From: Candidatus Pacearchaeota archaeon
GTDB lineage: Archaea > Nanobdellota > Nanobdellia > Pacearchaeales > GW2011-AR1
DNA length: 5,419 nucleotides
Direction of reading: 5' to 3'
NCBI GenBank assembly: GCA_016181905.1
Contig: JACOYM010000017.1
Location: 1-5,419 of the forward strand
Shown here: positions 1-4,604 of the stretch, piece after piece
How the letters are laid out: every line of letters begins with the position of its first letter
How positions within the stretch are numbered: position 1 is the stretch's first letter
The notes under the pieces: model-generated
Database searches by the model: none
What the model was told of the DNA's origin: nothing
The model's input: only the letters and a program-made list of their open reading frames with translations
Position numbers and translations under genes: made by a program

Positions 1-761
1 TAAAATAAAATTTTGCCATGTTTTAAAAGGAATTTTTTTAGCTTCAAAAATATAGAATTATACACTTCTTCAACAGGATCCTCAGACCCAGATTTTCTTA
101 AAGAGCCAATAACGTATGTTGGAACATTAGACAGATTGATTAAATCATACCTTTTGCCTCTTAACATTCTGTTCCTGCTGAGATGAGTAGCATCTTCCAG
201 TATAAACTCAAAACCTTTATTCTTTAAAATGGATTTCATATAATCATAATTTCTGGCATTTCTCAAATAGATATTAATTCTTTTTATAGACCCATACCCA
301 AAATCATCTCTCTGCCTAAAATTATTTGAACGAATTAGTTTCAGCCCATTATAATTAAACTTTTTATACAAACCATCAAAAAACTTTCTTGTGGATTTAT
401 CTAAAGAAATTCTGATTTTCTTATATAAAACAAAATTAAAGCCCACATTTGGTTTATGTTCTCCAAAAAATTCTAGAAATTCATTATAATTAAGTTCTAA
501 TATGGCTGTTATTTTAAGTCGTGTAATAAATTCAGATCTTTTATTAAGGTCAAAACCAATAACCCCTGCTCCGAAATAAAGGGCGTTTAAAAATTGGTCT
601 CCAGAACCGCATACTGTTATAACCTTTTTGTTTTTTAAACCAAGAGCCTTATAATATCCGGCAACGTTCTCAGTCGCATATACATACATGGGGGCATTAG
701 AAGACATTTTTGCTTCCTTAACGTTTTTCAATGATATATGAACTTCTCTTTTTTTCATCAT
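1..761 (-). CDS. Putative SAM-binding Rossmann-fold protein (DUF3419/BtaA-like), partial at C-terminus
   Basis: Open from ATG at 761 (a second in-frame ATG at 758) to the left edge, 253 codons seen; the next two bases are TA, so a stop may lie just outside. Near the N-terminus is VYATENVAGYY (about residues 27-37), then a beta-strand/glycine loop VITVCGSGDQFLNAL (47-61, glycines 52 and 54) and an acidic strand end GFDLN (Asp71). This is the nucleotide-binding start of a class I methyltransferase-like fold. The combination YATEN...SGDQ...FDxN followed by a YNEFLEFF stretch resembles uncharacterised bacterial proteins related to DUF3419 (the BtaA 3-amino-3-carboxypropyl transferase group). The family link is from memory, and substrate and reaction are unknown. 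The 758 ATG sits about 24 bases from the TATA-like box, so it may be the true start. The gene is markedly A+T-richer than those to its right and lies 3' of tRNA-Ser, which may mean transfer. Confidence 0.62.
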   Translation of the reverse strand, partial: MMKKREVHISLKNVKEAKMSSNAPMYVYATENVAGYYKALGLKNKKVITVCGSGDQFLNALYFGAGVIGFDLNKRSEFITRLKITAILELNYNEFLEFFGEHKPNVGFNFVLYKKIRISLDKSTRKFFDGLYKKFNYNGLKLIRSNNFRQRDDFGYGSIKRINIYLRNARNYDYMKSILKNKGFEFILEDATHLSRNRMLRGKRYDLINLSNVPTYVIGSLRKSGSEDPVEEVYNSIFLKLKKFLLKHGKILF

Positions 762-777
762 ATAATATTAGAATACT

Positions 778-787
778 TATTTATAAA
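778..787 (-). promoter_or_regulatory. TATA-like box of the leftmost gene
   Basis: On the minus strand the bases read TTTATAAATA, a close match to the archaeal box A. Its centre is about 24.5 bases from the ATG at 758 and 21.5 from the ATG at 761. This implies a leaderless mRNA and slightly favours the second methionine. Confidence 0.5.
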
Positions 788-840
788 ACTTCTCAAAAAT
801 TCAACATCTGAAGAAAAATTAGCTATTTTTGGTAAGAATT

Positions 841-853
841 AAAAAATGAAAAA
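841..853 (-). terminator. Oligo-T terminator of tRNA-Ser
   Basis: Immediately 3' of the tRNA the minus strand carries five T (853-849) and six T (846-841) in a row. Archaeal RNA polymerase terminates at such T-tracts without needing a hairpin. Confidence 0.45.
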
Positions 854-855
854 TA

Positions 856-952
856 CGCCCGCGCCAGGAATCGAACCTGGAAGCCCTTGCGGGCCAAGCT
901 CTGTGGTTTAATTTTATTCCAGGCTTGTGGAGTACCATTGTCCCACGCGGGC
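856..952 (-). tRNA. tRNA-Ser (anticodon GGA) with a 16-base intron
   Basis: Full cloverleaf on the minus strand: perfect 7-bp acceptor stem (952-946 with 863-857), D arm (943-929), anticodon stem CAAGC/GCTTG (927-923, 899-895), long 14-base variable arm with a GCCC/GGGC stem and GCAA loop (894-881), T arm CCAGG-TTCGATT-CCTGG (880-864) and discriminator G at 856. Removing the intron leaves a 7-base loop CTGGAAA, anticodon GGA, which reads UCC and UCU. The long variable arm and G73 are serine features and rule out glycine. The 3' CCA is not encoded, so it must be added after transcription. The D stem is weak, with three pairs plus a C-C mismatch. The mature tRNA would be 81 nt. Confidence 0.93.
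901..916 (-). other. Archaeal tRNA intron at 37/38
   Basis: Sixteen bases, TAAAATTAAACCACAG, lie between A37 (917) and A38 (900), the canonical archaeal intron site. Loop bases T33, G34 and G35 can pair with intron bases C, C and A (906-904), with C32 opposite C903. This leaves three-base bulges AAT (5') and AGA (3'), a relaxed bulge-helix-bulge for the archaeal tRNA splicing endonuclease. The rest of the intron is A/T only and forms no clear inner helix. Confidence 0.85.
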
Positions 953-971
953 TTAAACTATAGTAAAAGAC

Positions 972-979
972 AAAATAAA
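972..979 (-). promoter_or_regulatory. Weak TATA-like box of tRNA-Ser
   Basis: The minus strand reads TTTATTTT, centred about 23.5 bases before the first base of the tRNA. It is a poor box match, but its spacing agrees with the other promoters in the window. Confidence 0.35.
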
Positions 980-1044
980 TTGAGCAAGATTTTTGTCTTT
1001 TCCTATCTACTAAATGACTAAAAATGCTCGAATATTAAAGTCCT

Positions 1045-1686
1045 TTAGTATAATTTGCCCAGAATGCCTCTAATCTCTTTTTCTACGCACTCTTTTGATT
1101 TTTCTCCGTCAATGATTATTATTTTTTCATCTGGAAATATTTTTGGCAACTCAAGATATCTCTGCCTTAATTTTTCCTGAAATTCCCTGTTTGACTCAAA
1201 CTTCTGCTCCCTTCTCTCATCATTTTTCATTCTTTGCACTGCAGTCTCAACATGAACATCAAATATCAATGTTAAGTCGGGAACAGGCATGCCTTTATGC
1301 ATATCTATCAATTCCTGCAAGGGAATGCCCTGAACAGACTGATAAACTATTGTAGAATGCTTATATCTGTCTGAAATTATATACAAGTCTTTTTTTAATG
1401 CAGGCAGAATTATTTCATCGACATGCTCTTTTCTGTCCTGGACAAATAATTCTGCAAGTTTTCTTGCTTTTGCATAAGGGTCAGAATCCTGCCTCAGAAT
1501 CTCTCTTGTCTCTCTGGATTTATAAGGCTCTCTTGTAACTAACATGTGGTTATATTTGCTTTTGTTAAAGAGATATTCTGCCGTCTTTTGCAGTTGCGTT
1601 GTCTTTCCGCTTCCATCAATCCCCTCAAGAACTGCAAACAAGCCTCTTTTTTCTTGCATTTTATGGCAAAAATCTTCCAGTTTCAT
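1045..1686 (-). CDS. tmk: Thymidylate kinase (dTMP kinase)
   Basis: Phosphorylates dTMP to dTDP with ATP, the step after thymidylate synthase. At 213 residues it has the usual length. Walker A GIDGSGKTT is at residues 22-30. The TREP dTMP-binding motif is at 51-54, the SDRY motif at 105-108 followed by STIVYQ (111-116), which contact the nucleotide and thymine. The LIFDV strand is near 140, followed by a basic lid-like stretch (RMKNDERREQKFES) around 152-165. The start at 1686 overlaps the end of the upstream thymidylate synthase gene by 26 bases and has a GAGG just upstream, though only 3 bases away. An alternative ATG (Met10, at 1659) directly follows the upstream stop and would still leave the P-loop intact. 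The gene is almost certainly translated from the same mRNA as thymidylate synthase. Confidence 0.95.
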   Translation of the reverse strand: MKLEDFCHKMQEKRGLFAVLEGIDGSGKTTQLQKTAEYLFNKSKYNHMLVTREPYKSRETREILRQDSDPYAKARKLAELFVQDRKEHVDEIILPALKKDLYIISDRYKHSTIVYQSVQGIPLQELIDMHKGMPVPDLTLIFDVHVETAVQRMKNDERREQKFESNREFQEKLRQRYLELPKIFPDEKIIIIDGEKSKECVEKEIRGILGKLY

Positions 1687-2629
1687 AATCCTCTATCAGT
1701 GTATCAATCAAATCTATAGCTTCTGGGGGAAAATTCCATGTTGTTTCTGCTTTTAACTCTCTTAATTGAGGGATTATCTCTGTGTCTTTTACACCCAAAC
1801 TTGTGCTGGCTCTTTTAGTGAATAATTCTAAATTTGGAAAATTATCAAAGAATTTATTCATTCCCTTTTCAGTATAATCCTGGCCATAGATGTGCAAAGA
1901 GCCATTTTCTTCAGTATATGGGCCAGCAATGACCTCTCTTCCTATTTTCTCTGCTAAACTACATGCAAGTCTTGCCTGCAGGTTTGTTATGCCTATAACA
2001 TTATCCCCCCATGCCTTGTATAAGTCACGGCTTCTCCATCTTGCATGCATATTAAGAACAAGCTTTCCGTCATTATTCTCCACAGCCCTCAGCTGAATCT
2101 CTCTTAAGCATGGCTGGTCTGATTTAATAAACAGGTCCACTTCTGGAACTCCTGTAATCGCAATAGCCCTTCTTGTATTTGTATCTTTTGCAAGCATGCC
2201 AATTATTCTCTCCAACTGATTTAATGTTGAGCCATCTGATTTTGGATAAGCAGCCAGTCTCTGATGATAGCAATAGGGCCATTGTGTTGGTTCAAACTCT
2301 TTTCCATCACTAATCATCTCCAAAAGCTTTTTGTGAGGCATTACTAAATGGTCCTTTGCCCCTAAAAACTCAGCTATATACTTTCCTCTTTCGCAATAAC
2401 TTAGCACAGGGAATCTTGGCTGTGCGAAAGGGTCTAAAACTTCAATCATAACCTTAGCGTCTTTACTAGGGGGTTCTATATAATTTCCATGAGGGTCTTT
2501 TCTGTCATACTGGGTTCTTATTTCATACCCCCCATTATGCACTGCATTGATTGCTTTGTAGTACGCTTCAGGAATAGACTGCGCTTTAATATGAAGTGTA
2601 GGAATTTTTCCATCTCTTTTTTCTGCCAT
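1661..2629 (-). CDS. thyA: Thymidylate synthase (folate-dependent, ThyA family)
   Basis: Makes dTMP from dUMP using methylene-tetrahydrofolate. At 322 residues it is longer than the roughly 264 of E. coli ThyA. Visible active-site parts are the paired arginines of the partner subunit (Arg153, Arg154, in NTRRAI), the nucleophile Cys174 in DQPCLREIQL, Arg199/Ser200/Asp202 in RWRSRD, Asn210 eight residues after Asp202, and LHIYG (His246, Tyr248). Asn at position 210 corresponds to the residue that selects dUMP over dCMP, so thymidylate synthase is favoured over a dCMP hydroxymethylase. The loop between Asp202 and Asn210 (LYKAWGD) and the end, GRFLP, differ from the bacterial FLGLPF loop and C-terminal tail, as in divergent archaeal forms. 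First gene of a two-gene operon with tmk; the ATG at 2629 follows a TATA-like box directly, so the mRNA is probably leaderless. Confidence 0.93.
   Translation of the reverse strand: MAEKRDGKIPTLHIKAQSIPEAYYKAINAVHNGGYEIRTQYDRKDPHGNYIEPPSKDAKVMIEVLDPFAQPRFPVLSYCERGKYIAEFLGAKDHLVMPHKKLLEMISDGKEFEPTQWPYCYHQRLAAYPKSDGSTLNQLERIIGMLAKDTNTRRAIAITGVPEVDLFIKSDQPCLREIQLRAVENNDGKLVLNMHARWRSRDLYKAWGDNVIGITNLQARLACSLAEKIGREVIAGPYTEENGSLHIYGQDYTEKGMNKFFDNFPNLELFTKRASTSLGVKDTEIIPQLRELKAETTWNFPPEAIDLIDTLIEDYETGRFLP
1690..1694 (-). promoter_or_regulatory. Shine-Dalgarno-like site of tmk
   Basis: The minus strand reads AGAGG followed by ATT and the ATG at 1686. It is inside the upstream gene, as expected for an internal operon gene. 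The 3-base spacer is shorter than usual, so support for this start over Met10 is moderate. Confidence 0.4.
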
Positions 2630-2650
2630 GAAAAATTTTGTTCAAGCAGG

Positions 2651-2658
2651 TATTTAAA
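2651..2658 (-). promoter_or_regulatory. TATA-like box of the thyA-tmk operon
   Basis: The minus strand reads TTTAAATA centred about 25.5 bases upstream of the ATG at 2629, in the 64-base gap after rpsJ. No ribosome binding site lies before the ATG, consistent with a leaderless transcript starting at or near it. Confidence 0.55.
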
Positions 2659-2693
2659 TAAATTGATATTAAGAAATATATTTTGCGGTATAC

Positions 2694-3002
2694 TTATCCC
2701 TTCATCTCTATCTTTATGTTGACGCTGCGCGGAATCTGCAGTTTCATTATAGAATGAAGCACCTTGTCATTTGGCGGCAAATCTATAACCCTCTTATGCA
2801 CCCTCATCTCAAATCTGTCGAATGTTTCTGTTCCTGCGCCGCAGGGCGATTTTCTTGTTGTTATCTTCATAATCTTGGTTGGCAGGGGGATAGGCCCTCG
2901 CGCAGCCAAGCCTGCATTTTTGGATATGCCAACAATAGTATTACAAATATCATTAAGCGTGTTTATGTCCATGCTTTTCAGTTTTATTCTTACGATTTGC
3001 AT
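2694..3002 (-). CDS. rpsJ: Small ribosomal subunit protein uS10, archaeal type
   Basis: A 102-residue protein, the normal length for archaeal/eukaryotic uS10. It binds the 3' domain of 16S rRNA in the head of the small subunit. Diagnostic is the central stretch from about residue 35 (RGPIPLPTK, then KITTRKSPCGAGTETFDRFE to residue 64) and the downstream MRVHKRVIDL. SPCGAGTETFDRFEMR is archaeal/eukaryotic in type, unlike the bacterial form. In many archaea rpsJ sits just after the elongation factor 1-alpha gene. Here there is no such partner in the 300 bases upstream, and the gene has its own TATA-like box. The sequence immediately before the ATG has no ribosome binding site, again suggesting a leaderless mRNA. 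Transcription may continue into thyA-tmk, since the 64-base gap has no strong T-tract. Confidence 0.97.
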   Translation of the reverse strand: MQIVRIKLKSMDINTLNDICNTIVGISKNAGLAARGPIPLPTKIMKITTRKSPCGAGTETFDRFEMRVHKRVIDLPPNDKVLHSIMKLQIPRSVNIKIEMKG

Positions 3003-3022
3003 TTTATTTGTAAAGAAAAGTG

Positions 3023-3030
3023 CTTTAAAA
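3023..3030 (-). promoter_or_regulatory. TATA-like box of rpsJ
   Basis: The minus strand reads TTTTAAAG, its TTTAAA core centred 24.5 bases from the rpsJ ATG at 3002. Spacing and composition match the other promoters in the window. Confidence 0.5.
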
Positions 3031-3071
3031 AACTTTGCCAGGATTAGATTTACGCAGGTTGCCTTTATTTA

Positions 3072-3193
3072 TCACAAAACCCAACGAACAAACTCCACAT
3101 CTCAAAAATCCATGATTTTTGATGACTATCAGAAATCCACAAAAGATTTCTGAAGCTTTAGCGTGGAGTATAAAACCTATCGGGGTTTTGTGA
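3072..3193. repeat. Nested inverted-repeat element with two internal hairpins
   Basis: No convincing gene occupies 3003-3303. A perfect 11-bp terminal inverted repeat TCACAAAACCC (3072-3082) / GGGTTTTGTGA (3183-3193) encloses a perfect 7-bp pair ACTCCAC (3092-3098) / GTGGAGT (3163-3169). Inside that are two hairpins with 9-bp stems: A, TCAAAAATC/GATTTTTGA (3102-3110, 3114-3122, loop CAT), and B, TCAGAAATC/GATTTCTGA (3129-3137, 3145-3153, 7-base loop). The whole could fold as a multibranch junction in RNA, or be a small non-autonomous mobile element. No target-site duplication is visible at the ends. Strand and function are unknown. Confidence 0.7.
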
Positions 3194-3195
3194 CT

Positions 3196-3243
3196 TCAAA
3201 AATCAAAGATTTTTGATAGTGCTCAAGATTTGTGAAATCTTGA
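3196..3243. repeat. Second hairpin pair, a diverged copy of the pair at 3102-3153
   Basis: Hairpin C (3196-3204 with 3208-3216, loop AAA) has exactly the same TCAAAAATC/GATTTTTGA stem as hairpin A. Hairpin D (TCAAGATTT/AAATCTTGA, 3223-3231 with 3235-3243, loop GTG) corresponds to hairpin B. C starts 94 bases after A and D starts 94 bases after B, and within each pair the starts are 27 bases apart. This looks like an old duplication of a two-hairpin module. All four stems begin with TCA and end with TGA. Confidence 0.65.
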
Positions 3244-3249
3244 CATTCC

Positions 3250-3298
3250 AAAAAAATCTACAAGCAACAGACTACAACATAAATGTTGTAGATTTTTT
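3250..3298 (-). terminator. Hairpin plus T-run terminator after the repeat-protein gene
   Basis: Read on the minus strand, a 13-bp stem (3298-3286 with 3263-3251) starts 5 bases after the stop codon at 3304 and ends in a run of seven T (3256-3250), much like an intrinsic terminator. A competing 8-bp hairpin CTACAACA-TTTA-TGTTGTAG (3291-3272) uses the same 5' arm, so the two folds exclude each other. Confidence 0.6.
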
Positions 3299-3303
3299 AA
3301 GGA

Positions 3304-4404
3304 TTAAGAAAATTGCGCTTTCACTGTCCTGTCAGAACTTAAGATTACATAGCACATGCCGCTTAAGATATAATCACACCCGCTTGTCCATCCAGCAAAG
3401 GTTGATTTATATCCAGGCGTTGCAGCCAGGACTATTGAGGCTCCAGATGAAAATGTATTATTGCAAGTGCTGCCGCAGTTTATTCCTGCAGGGTCTGATG
3501 TTATTGTCCCTGTTCCAGCTCCTGACTTTTGTATTGTCAGTTTCCTGTAAATATCAAATGTAACAATAACCTCCCTGTCAGAATCAAGGGTTATTGTGCA
3601 AGTTCCTGTGCCAGCACAGGCACTCCAGCCCTTGAAGATAGAGCCCTCATCAGGCGTGGCTGTCAGGGTGACAGATGAGCCAGCAGCAAATGCGCCATCG
3701 CACATTGTTCCGCAGTTTATTGGGCGGGGGTCTCCGCTGGAAAGCACTGTTCCTGTTCCAGAGCCTGTTTTTGAGATTGAAATGTTAAAGCTTGGCACAA
3801 TGATAGCATCAAAAATGCGGTCAACATTCTTGTTTGAGTTTACAATTAAGGTGCATGAAGCAGAAGCGCCTGCAAAGGCGCAGTCTCCTGCCCAGCTGGT
3901 AAAGTTTGAGCCTTCATTTGGAGTGGCTGTTAGGGTGACAGATGAGCCTGAAGGAAATGAAGATTTGCATATAGCCCCGCAGCTTATCCCTGCTGGGCTT
4001 GAGCTTATTATACCACTTCCTGTCCCAAAATTAGCTTTTGCAATAGAAATATTATAGTTTGATGCGCCTGCCCCGCTTGCATTTTCATTCATATTATCAT
4101 TTGCACTGCCTGAATTGCTGCTACTGGACGAACTCCCCCCGCCGCCAGAGCTTCCTGAGCCAACGCCGCTGCCCCCAGAGCTTACAGAAGAGCCCCCTGA
4201 TGCAGAGGATTGCGCTGTTGTATTGGCTTGCTGAGAGCCTGCGCCGGCAGCACTTTCATCTTTTGTTGATGCGTTGCTTTCTGCTCCTTGCTTTTCATAT
4301 TGATTTTTAATGTAGAAAAAAAGAATGATTAAAAATGCCAGCGCAATAACAACAGCTAAACTAATCTTTACAACTCTTAAATTCACCTTCTTTTTTTTAG
4401 CCAT
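3304..4404 (-). CDS. Membrane-anchored extracellular protein with three Cys-containing beta repeats
   Basis: The chosen ATG at 4404 gives 366 residues. The frame is open to an ATG at 4536, but that extension crosses a promoter and a structured element, while 4404 lies 25.5 bases from a good TATA-like box. Residues 1-13 are basic (MAKKKKVNLR...). A hydrophobic segment (about 14-32) forms a signal anchor, and a low-complexity Ser/Gly/Asn/Ala linker runs from about 41 to 115. Three repeats of about 80 residues follow (116-199, 205-284, 285-366) with the pattern GTGxxxSxPxxIxCGxxC, SGSSVTLTATPxEGSxFxxW and a closing strand ending in VxxxF. Each carries four Cys (142/146/175/184; 231/235/263/269; 310/314/343/351) and one Trp (171, 260, 339), suggesting two disulfides per domain. 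The repeats resemble bacterial InlB-B-like/divergent repeat domains of cell-surface proteins. The role is unknown; adhesion or cell contact is a guess from architecture. Confidence 0.82.
   Translation of the reverse strand: MAKKKKVNLRVVKISLAVVIALAFLIILFFYIKNQYEKQGAESNASTKDESAAGAGSQQANTTAQSSASGGSSVSSGGSGVGSGSSGGGGSSSSSSNSGSANDNMNENASGAGASNYNISIAKANFGTGSGIISSSPAGISCGAICKSSFPSGSSVTLTATPNEGSNFTSWAGDCAFAGASASCTLIVNSNKNVDRIFDAIIVPSFNISISKTGSGTGTVLSSGDPRPINCGTMCDGAFAAGSSVTLTATPDEGSIFKGWSACAGTGTCTITLDSDREVIVTFDIYRKLTIQKSGAGTGTITSDPAGINCGSTCNNTFSSGASIVLAATPGYKSTFAGWTSGCDYILSGMCYVILSSDRTVKAQFS
3307..4059 (-). repeat. Three tandem coding repeats (~80 codons each)
   Basis: The repeats lie at 4059-3808, 3792-3553 and 3552-3307 within the surface-protein gene. 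They share GTG, CGxxC, SGSSVTLTATP-like and GW/SW positions. Repeats 1 and 2 are closest in SGSSVTLTATP/AGSSVTLTATP; repeat 3 has SGASIVLAATP. The copies have diverged at protein level, so this is an old internal duplication. Confidence 0.75.
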
Positions 4405-4424
4405 ATGCATGCAATGAAATCCGC

Positions 4425-4433
4425 GTTTATAAA
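4425..4433 (-). promoter_or_regulatory. TATA-like box of the repeat-protein gene
   Basis: The minus strand reads TTTATAAAC. The TTTATAAA core is centred 25.5 bases from the ATG at 4404, the same spacing as at rpsJ and thyA. It decides this start against the ATGs at 4410 and 4536. Confidence 0.55.
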
Positions 4434-4445
4434 TTTTTTGAGAGA

Positions 4446-4522
4446 GCTGGTGCGCCGCGTGCACCAGCCCCATCATCTCAGCCTTCTCAGAGCCGAAGCC
4501 CTGAGTTATGAGATGAGCGTGA
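4446..4522 (-). ncRNA. Candidate structured RNA (unclassified), or 5' leader element
   Basis: This is a G+C-rich island in an A+T-rich spacer. Read on the minus strand, an 8-bp stem (4516-4509 with 4480-4473) encloses an internal loop and a second 8-bp stem CTCAGGGC/GCTCTGAG (4505-4498, 4493-4486) capped by TTCG, which is the very stable C(UUCG)G tetraloop. A further 8-bp hairpin follows (GCTGGTGC 4468-4461, GCACCAGC 4453-4446, 7-base loop). One pair in the TTCG stem is G-U on the minus strand but A-C on the plus strand, so the minus strand is favoured. A TATA-like box at 4545-4550 predicts a start near 4522. No T-run follows, so it may read through as a long leader of the repeat-protein mRNA. 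I do not recognise a known RNA family. Confidence 0.5.
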
Positions 4523-4543
4523 TACAGGATTAACAAAAGTAGG

Positions 4544-4553
4544 ATTTAAAAAA
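4544..4553 (-). promoter_or_regulatory. TATA-like box upstream of the structured element
   Basis: The minus strand reads TTTTTTAAAT, its TTTAAA core centred at about 4547.5. At the window's usual spacing transcription would begin near 4522, six bases before the first stem. Confidence 0.35.
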
Positions 4554-4574
4554 CTATTTTCCAACACATAAATC

Positions 4575-4582
4575 TTAATAAA
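4575..4582 (+). promoter_or_regulatory. TATA-like box of dnaG
   Basis: The plus strand reads TTAATAAA centred about 26.5 bases before the ATG at 4605. No ribosome binding site precedes the ATG, so the mRNA is probably leaderless. Confidence 0.4.
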
Positions 4583-4604
4583 TCATCTGCTGGCTTATTC
4601 CTGC

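Noticed and set aside
856..952. tRNA-Gly or another isoacceptor
   Set aside because: The 14-base variable arm with its own stem and the discriminator G indicate a class II serine tRNA, and splicing at 37/38 gives anticodon GGA.
1661..2629. dCMP hydroxymethylase instead of thymidylate synthase
   Set aside because: The residue eight after Asp202 is Asn (210), as in dUMP-specific enzymes, and the adjacent thymidylate kinase fits the dTMP pathway.
2764..3153. Plus-strand reading frame of 129 codons
   Set aside because: It lies largely antisense to rpsJ and runs on into the inverted repeats. Its protein has no recognisable family features and there is no promoter with the spacing seen elsewhere.
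3072..3298. CRISPR array
   Set aside because: Repeated units are short palindromes at irregular spacing (27, 67, 27 bases), with no constant 24-37-base direct repeats or unique spacers of even length.
3596..4057. Plus-strand reading frame of 153 codons
   Set aside because: It is antisense to the three coding repeats of the surface protein and mirrors their periodicity, so it is a shadow.
4473..4526. H/ACA guide RNA on the plus strand
   Set aside because: An ACA lies about 15 bases after a possible pocket, but there is no kink-turn, and on that strand the upper stem contains an A-C mismatch. The minus-strand reading is better.
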